NCBI GenBank assembly: GCA_020205615.1 | Contig: CM035170.1 | Span: 33,852,123 to 33,916,122 of the forward strand | Source of the DNA: Panax quinquefolius | Lineage: Eukaryota > Streptophyta > Magnoliopsida > Apiales > Araliaceae | Direction: 5' to 3' | DNA length: 64,000 nt | In this document: one piece after another, positions 12,463-24,077 of the stretch | Numbering within the stretch: position 1 is the stretch's first letter | Layout: each line of letters starts with the position of its first letter | Notes under the pieces: model-generated | Told to the model about the DNA's origin: nothing | Database searches by the model: none | The model's input: the letters and a program-made list of their open reading frames with translations, nothing else | Made by a program: the position numbers and the translations under genes

Positions 12463-12920
12463 CACTTAAAGCGTTTACGGGTATCCCAGATTTCCAATGA
12501 TCGTCGACAACATTTAGCAGGCCATAAATCGTGCTGTGTCTTAGTCGAATAGTCAATTTATTGTTTGTTTGTTGTAGTTTGGTATGTATACTGCATATTA
12601 AAGTCCTTATAACAACCAGATCCATATCAGGATCAAATAAAATCACGATCAAAACCACATTGACCAACTGGCCGGAAGGAGATTTTGGGTAACCCAGAAT
12701 CTTCAAAGACCAGTTTCTGACCATACGTTTGACTGGCCCAGATCTTGTGTAGGAGATGTTCTTATGCCTCTAAGATACTCTATAGTTGTACTATGACATA
12801 ATGACTACATGTAGGGACCATTATATATCACAAACCGAAACCAGATTCAAAGTTACGAGGCTTCAAAGTAGAGCCTAGCAACTGTTCTTCATTTATGGAA
12901 AACCCAGAAATGAAGAACAG
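12463..12920 (+). repeat. Hairpin units, about 200-215 bp spacing, in D' LTR
   Basis: Two clear palindromes occur. One is at 12,681-12,701 (10-pair stem, one mismatch, around GGGTAACCC). The other is at 12,882-12,920, with 13-bp perfect arms starting ctgttcttcattt. A weaker unit with 'acgggtatccc' is at about 12,463-12,480. Each lies between a 'ggtcaaa...' segment and, where legible, a 'ctctgaca' segment. A shorter ctgaca...tgtcag hairpin precedes them at 12,303-12,319, and a GTCGC-ended palindrome follows at 13,140-13,163. Confidence 0.75.
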
Positions 12921-13164
12921 CTCTGACATGATGTTCTAGAACCTAGATCTCACATATATGATATGTTATGGACATGAAATTGATTAATGATGGTAGTACT
13001 ACATGTATACTACAATCTAAACACTTTAATCTGGCCAGAAAACCTTAGCATCACGGTTTAAATGTTGGTCAAACTAAGCACCCGACTCACTGTCGATGAG
13101 TTTCTGGGCTTGGCCAAGAACACCTACGACGAAGGTTTCGTCGCCTATTGCCCTTTAAGCGACA

Positions 13165-14000
13165 GTTTAATTAAGAAATTAATTATTAATTTCCGAAAAT
13201 AATTTATTTTAATAAATAAATCAAAATAAATGGTTTTTAATTATTAAAAATACATAATAAATTACGAAAAATTATTTTAAATTATGAAAATAGTTTTAAA
13301 TATTTAGAGTATATTTCATAAATATTTAATATTTTGGAATATAAATGGTATTTAATTTATTTAATTATACTATTAAATAAATTATTTAAAAATGATTTAA
13401 ATACATGAAAAATCATGAAAAATAATATTATGATATAAGAAAATATTTTAAGTTATTTTCAATGACTTTTAATATTTTGTGATGAATTTCATTAATTAAT
13501 TAATATTAATGATAATTAGTTTATTTAATAAATGTATTAAATAAATTAAGGAAAAATAGAATTAATGTTTTATAAATCATATTAAAATGATTTAAGTGTT
13601 AGAAAAATATTTTAAGTTATAAAATATAACTTTTTATATTTTTCATAAAAATATTAATATTTTAATATTAAAAGAAATAATCGGATAATGGATTTAATTG
13701 TTTAAAAATCATATAAATATGATTTTAAGGTATTAAAATACTTTTGTGATATTAAAAATATATTATAATATTATGACATGTATTTCATTAATATTTGATA
13801 ATAAATAAATATTAATGATAAAGGAATTAAGTGATATTTAATTTATTTAAATACGTTTTTTTAATGGTTGAAAATCAAGATAAATAGTAATAATTATTTA
13901 AAAATTATTACGAGCTTACGAAAAATATTTTGACTGTTAATAAATTATCTTAGATAATGGTTAAGTGTTTTGCCAGAGTTTAATTGAACTTAAACTCGTC
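13165..14000. other. AT-rich non-coding part of D' LTR
   Basis: It is almost pure A/T with short 'atttaaat' and 'ttaattaat' motifs and no open frame. The equivalent AT-rich stretches are in D (45,430-45,780 and 40,960-41,410) and in H (about 60,150-61,050). Confidence 0.7.
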
Positions 14001-15213
14001 AATGGTCTGACAAGACCGTCGGGACGTTAGAACTTTGTCGAACTCAAGTCAGACTGAAATAGTTTGACCTGATACTGAGTCTTATGTGTGTTATAGACTG
14101 ATAGGGTTATGTGTTATGTGTTTAGGTTATTCTATATATATATATATAATAGTGTTATATTGTAATGATATTATTCTAATATCGGAGATCTATATTACTA
14201 ATATTAGGTCTTCGGATAAAGCGATATAAATTGCGTAAGCTAAGTAATCAACCAGTTCGAAGCAAGTTTGTTTTTACTTAACTCTACTAAGAGTTGTTTT
14301 ATTCGGATAAGTTTATGGTTAATCATTGCTGGTTGCCATGAATTGTACTCTGTACATAATGCATGTATAAGTCAAGTATGAAAGGCTGATCACCTTCATT
14401 ACCAGTTGGTTCAAATATATTTGATCATGTATAATATTTGTTCAGTCATAAATTTGTTCCTGCTAGTTTACAATTATATTGTTGAATTATAGCCAGCTTA
14501 TTATTCTGACTCTTTCCATCATGATATATGTGAGACCCCAGATTTTATCAATAAAGATTTAAATTTGTCAAAATAATTTTTTAATATTATGGTGTGAATT
14601 TAAGATAATATTATAGTTGTGGGTAGTATTTATAAATTTTGCAAAGTATGCAAGTTGTTATAAAATATTCGTTTGGTCGGGGAATATTCTTTTTTGTCGG
14701 GAATATTAAATACGACGGCTCAATCATTAGTGGACCCCCATAATAGAATTATTGTCGGATTGAGAAAGCGACAAAAATATTTTATAAAAATAACGGCGGA
14801 GTGTTCTGATTAAAAGCTGTTGAACTACCCGGTGGTAAAAGAAATGCGATGTCTGGCGTGGTTGCATAGTAGCAGCACGGTATTGATTATTGATGCTTAC
14901 GTGTGAAGTCACTCATTTATGCTCAATTATTACTCTGATAATTCTTTGCATCATATCTCTTATATTATTGATTGATTATTATCACGATTATCATACGTAT
15001 AATATGTTATAGTATTAAATCAATAATTGAGGCGACAAGTTATAAATGATTAATAATTGTTGAAAGATTAAATATGTGTTGATTAAAAATAAAATGATTT
15101 GTGGTAATATTTATTGATACTTGATGTATATAAAAAGTACATTATGAGACATTTGTGGTAAGTTTGATTATTTTATGGGGGCCCATATGTCATCATCTAA
15201 GAGTCTCTTAAAT

Positions 15214-16165
15214 CGATAGTAATTACTTTTCGTCAATAGTAATTACCTTTATGAATAGTAATTATCTTCGTCAATAGTAATTACCTTAAATCAATAGTAA
15301 TTACCTTTGTGAATAGTAATTATCTTTGTCGATAGTAATTACCTTCCGTCGATAGTAATTACCTTTGTGATATAGTATTTATCTTCGTCGATAGTAATTA
15401 CCTTTACCGAGCGTCGAATCACTTGTCGTTTCACATCACATTCTGAGCGTCGAACCACTTGTCGTTTCACATTCTGAGCGTCGAACCACTTGTCGTTTCA
15501 CATTACTGGCGTCGAACCACTTTTCTTTTCACATCACGATTCGTCGAGCCACTTGCCTTTTCACATGGCGGTGCTAAGCTAGAAATCTTCTATAAATAGA
15601 GGCCTAGTGCTTCATTATTTTTCACAGATTTCTTTGAAACTCTAGAGAGAAAACTATAGAGAGAAAGAAGAAAAGTGATACGCTACTTCACCTTGCGATA
15701 TTGAGTTCTTCTAAGGTAGGGAATATTATTTGTTGTACCCGTAAGGGTGTTATTCTTTCTTATTCATGAAGAAGCTGTTGTTATTCCATTGCTTATTATT
15801 ACATTGGAATAACTTTTGTATATCGTGGTTTTACCTATACTTGGTGACATTCTTCTTATTATTACATTGGAACATCACATGCGTGTGTTTTACAGGACTG
15901 GTTTAAATCTTTATTATTATTTGTTGGAACATCACATGCGTGTGTTTTTTACAGGACTGGTTAAAATCTTTATTATTACTGTTGGAAATATCACATGCAT
16001 GTGTTTTCTTGGGACTGGTTAAAATCTTTATCATTACATTTGGAATATCCTATCGTGTGTTTTACGGATGCAGTTCCATCTTTATTATTTTGTTGGAACA
16101 TCATCACATCGGTGTGAATTTCACGACTTTGGTTAAGATTATTATTATTACATTGGAATAACCTT
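15214..16165 (+). repeat. Three minisatellite blocks in A 5' LTR
   Basis: Block 1 (about 15,214-15,403) repeats 'atagtaattaccttcgtcg' about every 20-24 bp. Block 2 (about 15,408-15,568) repeats 'gcgtcgaaccacttgtcg' followed by tttcacat. Block 3 (about 15,790-16,165) repeats a 55-60 bp unit containing 'ttattacattggaacatcac' and 'acaggactggtt'. The same blocks are in the 3' LTR. Confidence 0.85.
15591..15598 (+). promoter_or_regulatory. TATA box of A 5' LTR
   Basis: TATAAATA lies in the context cttctataaatagaggccta. A donor-like site, CTAAG|GTAGGG, follows at 15,716. Confidence 0.75.
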
Positions 16166-17216
16166 TATCATCAATCACCGCATGCATGGTGATTTCTTTT
16201 GTTATTCCATTCTTTATTATACCCAGGTTGGTTAAAACTTTGACTTCTATACTCCATGAAATTAGTAGAATATCCTTGATATTTGCGTTTCATCCGATAT
16301 CTTTTCATGGAAATATTCTTACGATCATTCTTGAATTTTACTCTACAAAAGCAGTATCATTTTGACAATTTGGGCGTTAATAATTCTGGATAAAATAATT
16401 CTTGAACTTGTTTTATTGAATTATTATGTCATTGTCATCATCCTCATGTTATATTATGTTATCTTGACTTACGTGTATAGATGAACTTAGTATGATTATG
16501 ACCGAGGATCATTCGGTATAATCATGGCTTGTTATAAATGATGTGATAAAAGTCCTCGGTGGCTGTAATGCGGTGATGGATAGTTTTGGTATGATTATGA
16601 CGAGGGGGTGATTCGGTATAGTCATGACCATTGATAATTTGATGAATATCCTTGGTAGTAGTGCGGGGTGATTCGATGATGTGGATTATTTATTAAAGTG
16701 AGTCTCGGCTATACTTGATGATGAAATACCTTTTAAAACCTAAAAGATAGTAGACTTTATTCTCTACTTGACTCTTTTAATGGATTGCTTATTCATTATG
16801 ATTAAACTTGTTGTCTATTGTATTTTATCGGTTTAACGCTATTGAAGGCTAATGATAAATTATTACGCATTATCTTAGTCATAATATTTCTTCTTTGGGC
16901 TAGTTGAGCTCACCCTTTCTTTCCTTTATTCTCTTGAAATGAGAACATATTTGAGACGAGTCGGGGAGCGGAGTAATGGTCCGGAGGATAGCATTAGTAG
17001 TCCTCACTATTACGTGAAATAGTGTGATAATAGTAGTGTAATGAGGACTCCTTTTGAGTTTGTATAATATCTAGTAGACAATATTGTATTCAAACTCACG
17101 ATTTATGTCGTATCGTATTACCTACAGCAGTTATATTAGTAAGTTGTATTTGAATTTATGTACCATGTAAGTGGCGACCCAAGATGGGTGGCGTATACCT
17201 AATTTTTGGGGCGTCA

Positions 17217-17231
17217 CGGTTGGTATCGAGC
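17217..17231 (+). promoter_or_regulatory. Primer binding site of element A
   Basis: Directly after the LTR end, tggtatcgagc (17,221-17,231) equals the initiator-tRNA-Met complement TGGTATCAGAGC minus one base. Confidence 0.7.
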
Positions 17232-17399
17232 TTAGGATATGATCACTGGCTGAGATGTGAGATAAGAACTAGGAGGGAGGCGGGGAATACCTTCGCTAGT
17301 ATGACCTACTAAGTTTATTTGGTATTTGATTGGTCGATTGAGTATATAGTGATAATATGTTGCATGTCAATTAACCCTTATTTTGTGGCGGTGTTTGAA

Positions 17400-18545
17400 A
17401 ATGGCATCAAGAGAATGTTGAGAATAGCAATGGAGCACAGGAGGTATTGATTCTCCATAGATCAATAATCGGGGACAATGTGCAGCGGGATGGCGATAAT
17501 CCTCTGTAAACAACAACAACGATCGATTAATGAGCGAATGATGCGTTTAAGAAGTTTTAGAATTCATGCGACATCGGTAAAGCGACTCTTGTCCAAAAGC
17601 GTGGGGTGGAAACACGGAAAACTCTCGGCGGTCATCGCAGCTAAACAATTCGAATTTGGGACCACCCGGAGTTTAAGGAGAACCAAAACCACTTACGGCG
17701 GAAGCATGGATAAATGATTACCAAGATATTTGATGTCTTGGGATGCTCGAGGAAGCAAAAGGTTCCTTTTAGCCTTTTATTCTTGTGGAGAAGCGATTCT
17801 TGGTGGGAATCGGTAAAAGCGTACTCAACTTCTTTGTATTGAAGATATCTTGGGAGAAGTTCGAGAGGCATTCAGCGACAAATACTTTCTGAAAGTATTA
17901 GCCACATGAAGGAGGTGGAGTTTATCAAGTTGGAACAAAACAATATGGCCGTGTCATGATCTGAGGCAAAATTTGCGGAGTTATCACGGTTTCGTCCCAC
18001 TTGGTGGATAATGAAGAGAGAATGGCGCGAATGTTTTTAAGAGGTTTGAAGCGGAGATACGTCGACATCTTATTTCTCATAAAGCGCGTTTTTATTGAGA
18101 TGTTGTAAATAGGGGCTCGATTAGTGGAGTGCGATAATAACGAGTTAACTAAAAAAGAAGCGGTAAGCAAAATTATAATACCGGTGAGTAGTCATCGAGC
18201 GGTGACAACAAGTGTGGGGAATCAACGGGCCAAATATGGTAACCACGCCGGTGGTAATCGGGGCCAAAACAATAAGAATGGACATTTCAAGAAAAGGAGA
18301 TTCAATGATGATGGAAAGGCGTCGGCACCTGACACCGTTGTTAAGGAAGGAGAAAGACCACCTATCATATGCTTCAAATGCGGAGGAGAGGGACACACAT
18401 CGATCCGCGCTGCGCCATGCCGTCAAAGCATGTTATAATTGTGGAAGAGAAGGTCACTTAGCTCGATTTTGTCATTTTACAAGACAAATTCAACTAGGAT
18501 GGAGGCACCAAAGGCATGTCCCGGACAAACCAAAGCAGTAGTTTA
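17400..18545 (+). pseudogene. Element A gag with zinc knuckles, broken
   Basis: The segment begins near ATGGCATCAAGAG (17,401). From 17,640 to 17,900, pieces in several frames match the retrotransposon gag domain ('W....kiF..L.c.....v..a.f.L.g.A..WW' pattern). The last frame (18,212-18,541) carries CYNCGREGHLARFC, a perfect CX2CX4HX4C knuckle, at 18,431-18,472. An upstream CFKCGGEGH (18,370-18,398, read in the 18,124-18,438 frame) is a first knuckle lacking its final Cys in frame. Two knuckles and gypsy-type gag fit a chromovirus. Frameshifts prevent a full product. Confidence 0.8.
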
Positions 18546-18589
18546 AGAGGCGTTTTTTTCTCGTGACGAGGAACACGAATAAAATTATC

Positions 18590-19320
18590 ACGGGTAAGTT
18601 AATCATAAGCTCTTGCGAAGTCTATATACCGTGTTAGATACCAGTTCTACCCACTCTTTTATTTCACCTAGTTGTGTTCAGCGTTTAAATTTGACTCAGA
18701 AGAAGTTAAACTTTGACTTATTGGGTTGAAACTTCGTTTAGTAGGAGCCTTCCGTTACAGCTCTTATTTTTAAATCTTGTTTGATTCAAATAAACATTTT
18801 CACGTTACTGTCGATCTTATCTTTTTTAAAATATTTGCCTTTGATGTGATTTTAGGAATCAATTGGTTAACTACTCATCATGCTTTTCGTAAGGTTGTTA
18901 GCTTTTATATTCATAACTAACTTGTTGTGCGAATTCAAAGTAACCAAACCACTAAAGTCGATCATTGTCATATCAAGCCATAAGTAAAGAGCCCCGATCC
19001 TTTCGTTGTTGACTTCCTTGTGTGAAATGCACGAAGCGGACTTTACGTAAGGCGACGTCGTATTTGAAGATGGCAAGTTGATAGGTATCATTGTGAGGTC
19101 TTATCGAGGTTAAGGGATAGAAGTCACGATTGGTATTAATGTGACGTCTTATCCAAGTCTTGGACGAAATAATGATTTTGAATGATATTTCTATCATTAA
19201 TAAATTTCTTGGCGTATTCTTGAAGACTTCTAGCCTACCCTAGAGCGTGAAATCGAATTTTGTATTGACCCTAGTCAAAAACCCATTTCTTAAACCCTCA
19301 AATATTTCTTGACTAAAAGG
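18590..19320 (+). pseudogene. Element A protease and start of RT, broken
   Basis: VLDTSSTHSFIS at about 18,630-18,665 is the retropepsin loop with D-T-S in place of the usual D-S/T-G. FDVILGINWLTTHHAFRKVV at about 18,840-18,895 is the later 'DVILGMDWL..H' protease block. At about 19,200-19,320, frames give FLGVF then EIEFCIDP and SKTHF-like text, equivalent to the 'FPDVFPEELPG...EFxIDL.PGT.PI' entry into RT. Between them is a stretch (18,990-19,200) with RT-like remnants similar to element B. Coding similarity stops at about 19,320. Confidence 0.7.
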
Positions 19321-20450
19321 ATGCATTTACGTGGATTATGATGAAAGTCATAATAAAAGTATAGAACTGATGAAAATCATGGGTATATGAAGTATTAGTA
19401 AGTTTTATGATGAGTTATGTTGGTTGGTATGTGAAAACATGAAAGTTTCTTAGAAATCACAAAGAGTTGAAAATCGATTTTGGTGAAAAGCGTAACATGA
19501 AATTCAATTGACCATATCTCCTATTATATTTTGAATTTTTGAGTGTGGTCAAGTCCTAGAGTTAGATCTATGAGTTACCTAACTAATCCAAGTGGAATTA
19601 CTGGAAAAGGTGTTGTAGATTTTTGTGTGGACTGATTTTAGCAAAGGAGGGCAAAGCTGCAAAAAAAGAAAAAAGCTCTGCTGCCATGATTTTAGAGGGC
19701 TGTTTCGTCCACTTAAATTATAGAGAAAAATTCTGGCCTTTTGGGACATGAAAGTATATGGTATAAAGTACCTCTTGTCCAAAAATGAGCTCATTCGACT
19801 TAAAATGAGCAAGTTATGACTATTTCAATATTTAGGGTTTTTTAAAAAACGCTATAACCTAGGAGTTCTATAACTCAGATGACCATGAAATTTAAGCTGG
19901 AAGCTCACGTTAACATGGGTAAGGTCCTGTCAAGATTTGGGAATTTTTGGAGTTAAACTTGAGGTAGCTAATTTCTTAAGGAATTAATTAGAAATTGATT
20001 TTTGAAAAATAGTAAATGAATTTTTTAAAATTAGAGAAAAATATATTTTCATTATGGGACTATATTATGCTAAATCCCAGAAAAGAAATATTTTTGGGAC
20101 TGATTTGGTATTTTTCATGAAAATAGTTTAATTCTACGAACATATGAGTTAAATATGTTATGTGAAGTAACAAAGTTGAAAATAAGATTTTATGGCTAGA
20201 GAATCCTATATAGAGTATATGCATATTTTTGATGAGGATTTGATAATTGGTGATGATATCTTATGAGTATGGCATTTTGAATGATTAAATGCATTATATG
20301 GTAAAAGCGTAAACAATTGAGATAAATTGTTTATAAATTTAAGAAGTGATTAAAATATTGTTATAATATTAATGATATTAGATTATGAGATTATTAAGTG
20401 ATTGATAACATGGGGATATTCTTGAATCTGGATAAATTATATTATAAATG
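19321..20450 (+). mobile_element. F-family LTR fragment inside element A
   Basis: This segment is non-coding and matches the solo LTR F, for example 'cttttgggacatgaaagtat' here (19,738) against the equivalent at 43,858. The following 'gtataaagtacctc', 'caaaaatgagctcatt' and 'gctaatttcttaaggaatt' recur in the same order in F (43,870-44,106). It replaces RT/integrase sequence of A. I see no LTR ends, so it is a fragment. Confidence 0.8.
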
Positions 20451-21264
20451 TTTAATATTTATCCTTTATCTCATTTGATTGATTCTTTATATCGTTATCC
20501 TCATGCTTATATTATGTTGAAAGTCATACATGGCTGTAGTGCATAGATGGACTTGGTATGATTATGACGAGGATTATTCGGTATAATCATAGCTTAGTAA
20601 TTGAAAAACACGATTATCTTTGGTAGTAGTGCATGGATAATTTGTGGTCGTGATCTTAATGAATACACGATTATCTTTTGGTAGTAGTGCATGGATAGTA
20701 ATCTTAATGAATGGATAATCTTTGTGGTCGTGATACTTAATGAATACACGATTATCTTTGGTAGTAGTGCATGGATAATTTGTTGTTGTGATACTAATGA
20801 ATACATGATTATCTTTGGTAGTAGCATGGATAATTTGTGGTCGTGATCTTAATGAATACACGATTATCTTTGGTAGTAGTGCATGGATAATTCGTGGTCG
20901 TGATCTTAATGAATATCCTTGGCTTTTGTAGTGCGGGGATGATTCGATGATATGGATTAATTATTGGTGAGTCTCGATGAATGAAATATTAATTCATGGA
21001 TGTGGTAAAAGTCATCTTTGGTAGTAGTGCATTGATAGACTTGGTATGATTATGACGAGGATTATTCGGTATAATCACGTAGTAATTGAAAACACGAATA
21101 TCCTTGGCGATTGGTGCATGGATAATCGTGGTTGTGATACTATTAAAATTTGAGTCTCGATATTATTGGTTTTCTGATTTATATATCTTTGCTTTTGTAG
21201 TGCAAAAGATGAATTGTTAATGAATATCTTTGGTAGGATTGCGAAGATGAATTTAATATTTTTA
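20451..21264 (+). repeat. LTR-derived tandem array, unit about 57 bp
   Basis: It starts with sequence similar to the A LTR region at about 16,430-16,700. It then expands about five copies of a unit containing 'gattatctttggtagtagtg' and 'catggataatttgtggtcgtg', ending 'atcttaatgaatacac', mainly at 20,600-20,930. Shorter relatives ('tttggtaggattgcgaagatg') run on to 21,250. No protein is supported here; long open frames on the minus strand are read through the repeat. Confidence 0.8.
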
Positions 21265-21350
21265 ACGATAAAGGTATTCAAGGTATCCTCACCTCTTTAT
21301 CATACCAGTCGTACCCTAATTTGAGGCAAAATTCCATAAGGAGGAGAGAT
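21265..21350 (+). pseudogene. End of element A pol and polypurine tract
   Basis: Text equivalent to 'RYPHLF' and a terminal 'FEAKF' block (compare element G) is followed by the purine-rich 'aaggaggagagat' directly before the 3' LTR at 21,351. Confidence 0.65.
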
Positions 21351-22031
21351 TGTGAGAGACCCAGATTTTATCGATAAAGATTTAAATTTTGTGAAATAAT
21401 TTTTAATATTATGGTGTGAATTTAAGATAATATTATAGTTGTGGGTAGTATTTATAAATTTTGCAAAAAAGTATGCAAGTTGTTATAAAATATTCGTTTG
21501 GTGGGAATATTCTTTTTGTGGGGAATATTAAATACGACGGCTCAATCATTAGTGGACCCCTAATAGAATTATTATCGGATTGAAAGCGACAAAAATATTT
21601 TATAAAAATAACGGCGGAGGTGTTACAGTTAAAAGCTGTTGAACTACCCGGTGGTAAAAGAAATGCGATGTCTGGCGTGGTTGTATAGTAGCACTACGGT
21701 ATTGATTATTGATGCTTACGTGAGAAGTCACTTTCATTTATGCTCGATTATTACTCTGATAATTCTTTGCATCATATCTCTTATATTATTGATTGATTAT
21801 TGTCACGGTATATCATCGTATAATATGTTATAGTATTAAATCAATAATTGAGGCGACAAGTTATAAATGATTAATAATTGTTGAAAGATTAAATATGTGT
21901 TGATTAAAAATAAAATGATTTGTGGTAATATTTATTTAATCCTTGATGTATATAAAAGTACATTATGAGACATTTGTGGTAAGTTTGATTATTTTATGGG
22001 GGCCCATATGTCATCATCTAAGAGTCTCTTC

Positions 22032-23023
22032 GTCGATAGTAATTACTTTCGTCGATAGTAATTACCTTTGTGAATAGTAATTATCTTCGTCAATAGTAAT
22101 TACCTTCGTTAATAGTAATTACCTTTGTGAATAGTAATTATCTTTGTCAATAGTAATTACCTTCGTCAATAGTAATTACCTTTGTGAATAGTAATTACCT
22201 TCGTCGATAGTAATTACCTTTGTGAATAGTATTTATCTTCGTCGATAGTAATTACTTTTACCGAGCGTCGAATCACTTGTCGTTTCACATTACGGGCGTC
22301 GAACCACTTGTCGTTTCACATTCTGGTGATCGAACCACTTGTCGTTTCACATTACAGCGTCGAACCACTTTTCTTTTCACATCACGGTCGTCGAGCCACT
22401 TGCCTTTTCACATGGCGGTCTTTAAGCTAGAAATCTTCTATAAATAGAGGCCTAGTGCTTCATTATTTTCACGAATTCTTTGAAACTACAGAGAGAAACT
22501 ATAGAGAGAAAGAAAAAAAGTATTCGCTACTTCACCTTGCCGATATTCGGTTCTTCTAAGGTAGGGAATATTATTTTGTTGTACCCGTAAGGGGTGTTAT
22601 TCTTTCTTATTCATGAAGAGAAGCATTGTTATTCCATTGCTTATTATTACATTGGAATAACTTTTGTATCGTGGTTTACCCTATACTTGGTGACATTCTT
22701 CTATTATTACGTTGGAACATCCTGCATGTGTTTTACAGGGACTGGTTAAATCTTTATTATTATTACATTGGAACATCACATGCATGTGTGTTTTACAGGA
22801 CTGGTTCATAAATTCTTTATTCTTTATTATTACATTGGAATATCACATGCATGTGTTTTACTGGGACTGGTTAAAATCTTTTATCATTATTATTACATTG
22901 GAATATCCTATACGTGTGTTTTACACCGGATCTGGTTCCATCTTTATTATTACATTGGAACATCACCTGTCGGTGTGAATTTCACGACTGGTTAGATTAT
23001 TATTATTACATTGGAATAACTTT
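22032..23023 (+). repeat. Three minisatellite blocks in A 3' LTR
   Basis: These are the same three repeat types as in the 5' LTR (about 22,032-22,259; 22,263-22,412; 22,640-23,023), with slightly different copy numbers and unit variants. Confidence 0.85.
22439..22446 (+). promoter_or_regulatory. TATA box of A 3' LTR
   Basis: TATAAATA lies in the same context as in the 5' LTR. The matching donor-like site is CTAAG|GTAGGG with GT at 22,561. Confidence 0.75.
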
Positions 23024-24077
23024 ATCATCTGCAATCTGCATGCGCATGGTGATTTCTTTTGTTATTCCATTCTTTATTATACCCGGTTGGTTAAAACTTT
23101 GACTTCTATACTCCATGAAATTAGTAGAATATCCTTGATATTTGCGTTTCATCGATATCTTTTCATGGAAATATTCTTACGATCATTCTTGAATTTTACT
23201 CTACAAAAGCAGTATCATTTTGACAATTTGGGCGTTAATAATTCTGGATAAAATAATTCTTGAACTTGTTTTATTGAATTATTATGTCATTGTCATCATC
23301 CTCATGTTATATTATGTTATCTTGACTTACGTGTATAGATGAACTTAGTATGATTATGACCAGAGATCATTCGGTATAATCATGGCTTGTTATAAATGAT
23401 GTGATAAAAGTCCTCGGTGGCCTGTAATGCTGTGATGGATAGTTTTTGGTATGATTATGACCAGGGGTGATTCGGTATAGTCATGACCATTGATAATTTG
23501 ATGAATATCCTGGGTAGTAGTGCGGGGTGATTCGATGATGTGGATTATTTATTAAAAAAGTGAGTCTCGGCTATAATGATGATGAAAAACCTTTTAAAAC
23601 CTAAAAGATAGTAGACTTTATTCTCTACTTGACTCTTTTAATGGATTGCTTATTCATTTCTTGATTAAACTTGTTATACATTGTATTTTATCGGTTTAAC
23701 TTCTTTGTTGAAGGCTAATGATAAATTAATACGCATTATCTTAGTCGTAATATTTCTTCTTTGGGCTAGTTGAGCTCACCCTTTCTTTTTTTGTTCTCTT
23801 GAAATGAGAACATAAATTTGGAGACAAGTCGGGGAGCGGAGTAATGGTCGAGAGGATAGCATTAGTAGTCCTCACTATTACGTGAAATAGTGTGATAATA
23901 GTTGTAATGAGGACTCCTTTTGAGTTTGTATAATATCTAGTAGACAATATTTGTATTCAAACTCACGGTTTATATCGTATTGTACCACGACGATTATATT
24001 AGTAAGTTGTATTTGAATTTATGTACCATGTAAGTGGCGACCCAAGATGGGTGGCGTATACCTAATTTTGGGCGTCA

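Larger units (their letters stand above)
10776..14528 (+). mobile_element. D' : truncated LTR of the D family
   Basis: It begins TGTGACAACCCGAGAATTTA, the same start as the LTR of element D on the minus strand (reverse complement ending at 48,135). The two stay recognisably parallel: telomere-like motifs, pyrimidine-rich leader, hairpin units, the GTCGC palindrome, the AT-rich stretch and finally 'gtatgaaaggctgatcacct'. The match ends at ...catgatata (14,528), where element A starts. In D the LTR runs about 360 bp further; that end is missing here and is not found beyond A. The insertion lies in Tat gag, and no target duplication is visible. Confidence 0.85.
14529..17216 (+). repeat. 5' LTR of element A
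   Basis: It is 2,688 bp, starting tgtgagacccc and ending ggggcgtca. It contains, in order, a 'gtaattacc' minisatellite, a 'gtcgaaccacttgtcg' minisatellite, a TATA box, a donor-like site, a 'ttattattacattggaa' minisatellite and the 'ggcgacccaagatgggtggc' end region. It closely matches the 3' LTR, with differences concentrated in short clusters. Confidence 0.92.
14529..24077 (+). mobile_element. Element A: Ty3/gypsy (chromovirus-like) with two LTRs, internally rearranged
   Basis: Two closely similar direct LTRs (14,529-17,216 and 21,351-24,077) start TGTGAGA and end GGGCGTCA. A primer site follows the first and a purine tract precedes the second. Gag, protease and the first part of RT are present but broken. 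Most of RT, RNase H and integrase is replaced by LTR-derived sequence (19,321-21,264). It inserted in the D' LTR. No matching 5-bp duplication is seen (left flank gatata, right flank gaagat). Confidence 0.9.
21351..24077 (+). repeat. 3' LTR of element A
   Basis: It is 2,727 bp and has the same order of internal motifs as the 5' LTR. The following sequence from 24,078 is Tat gag on the minus strand, not the missing end of D'. Confidence 0.92.

Noticed and set aside
15214..15568. Regularly spaced repeats resembling a CRISPR array
   Set aside because: Units are contiguous and imperfect with no unique spacers, they recur in both A LTRs, and the context is a plant retrotransposon.
20574..20861. 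Repetitive 95-residue minus-strand frame
   Set aside because: It only reads through the 57-bp tandem array, with period-driven peptide repeats.
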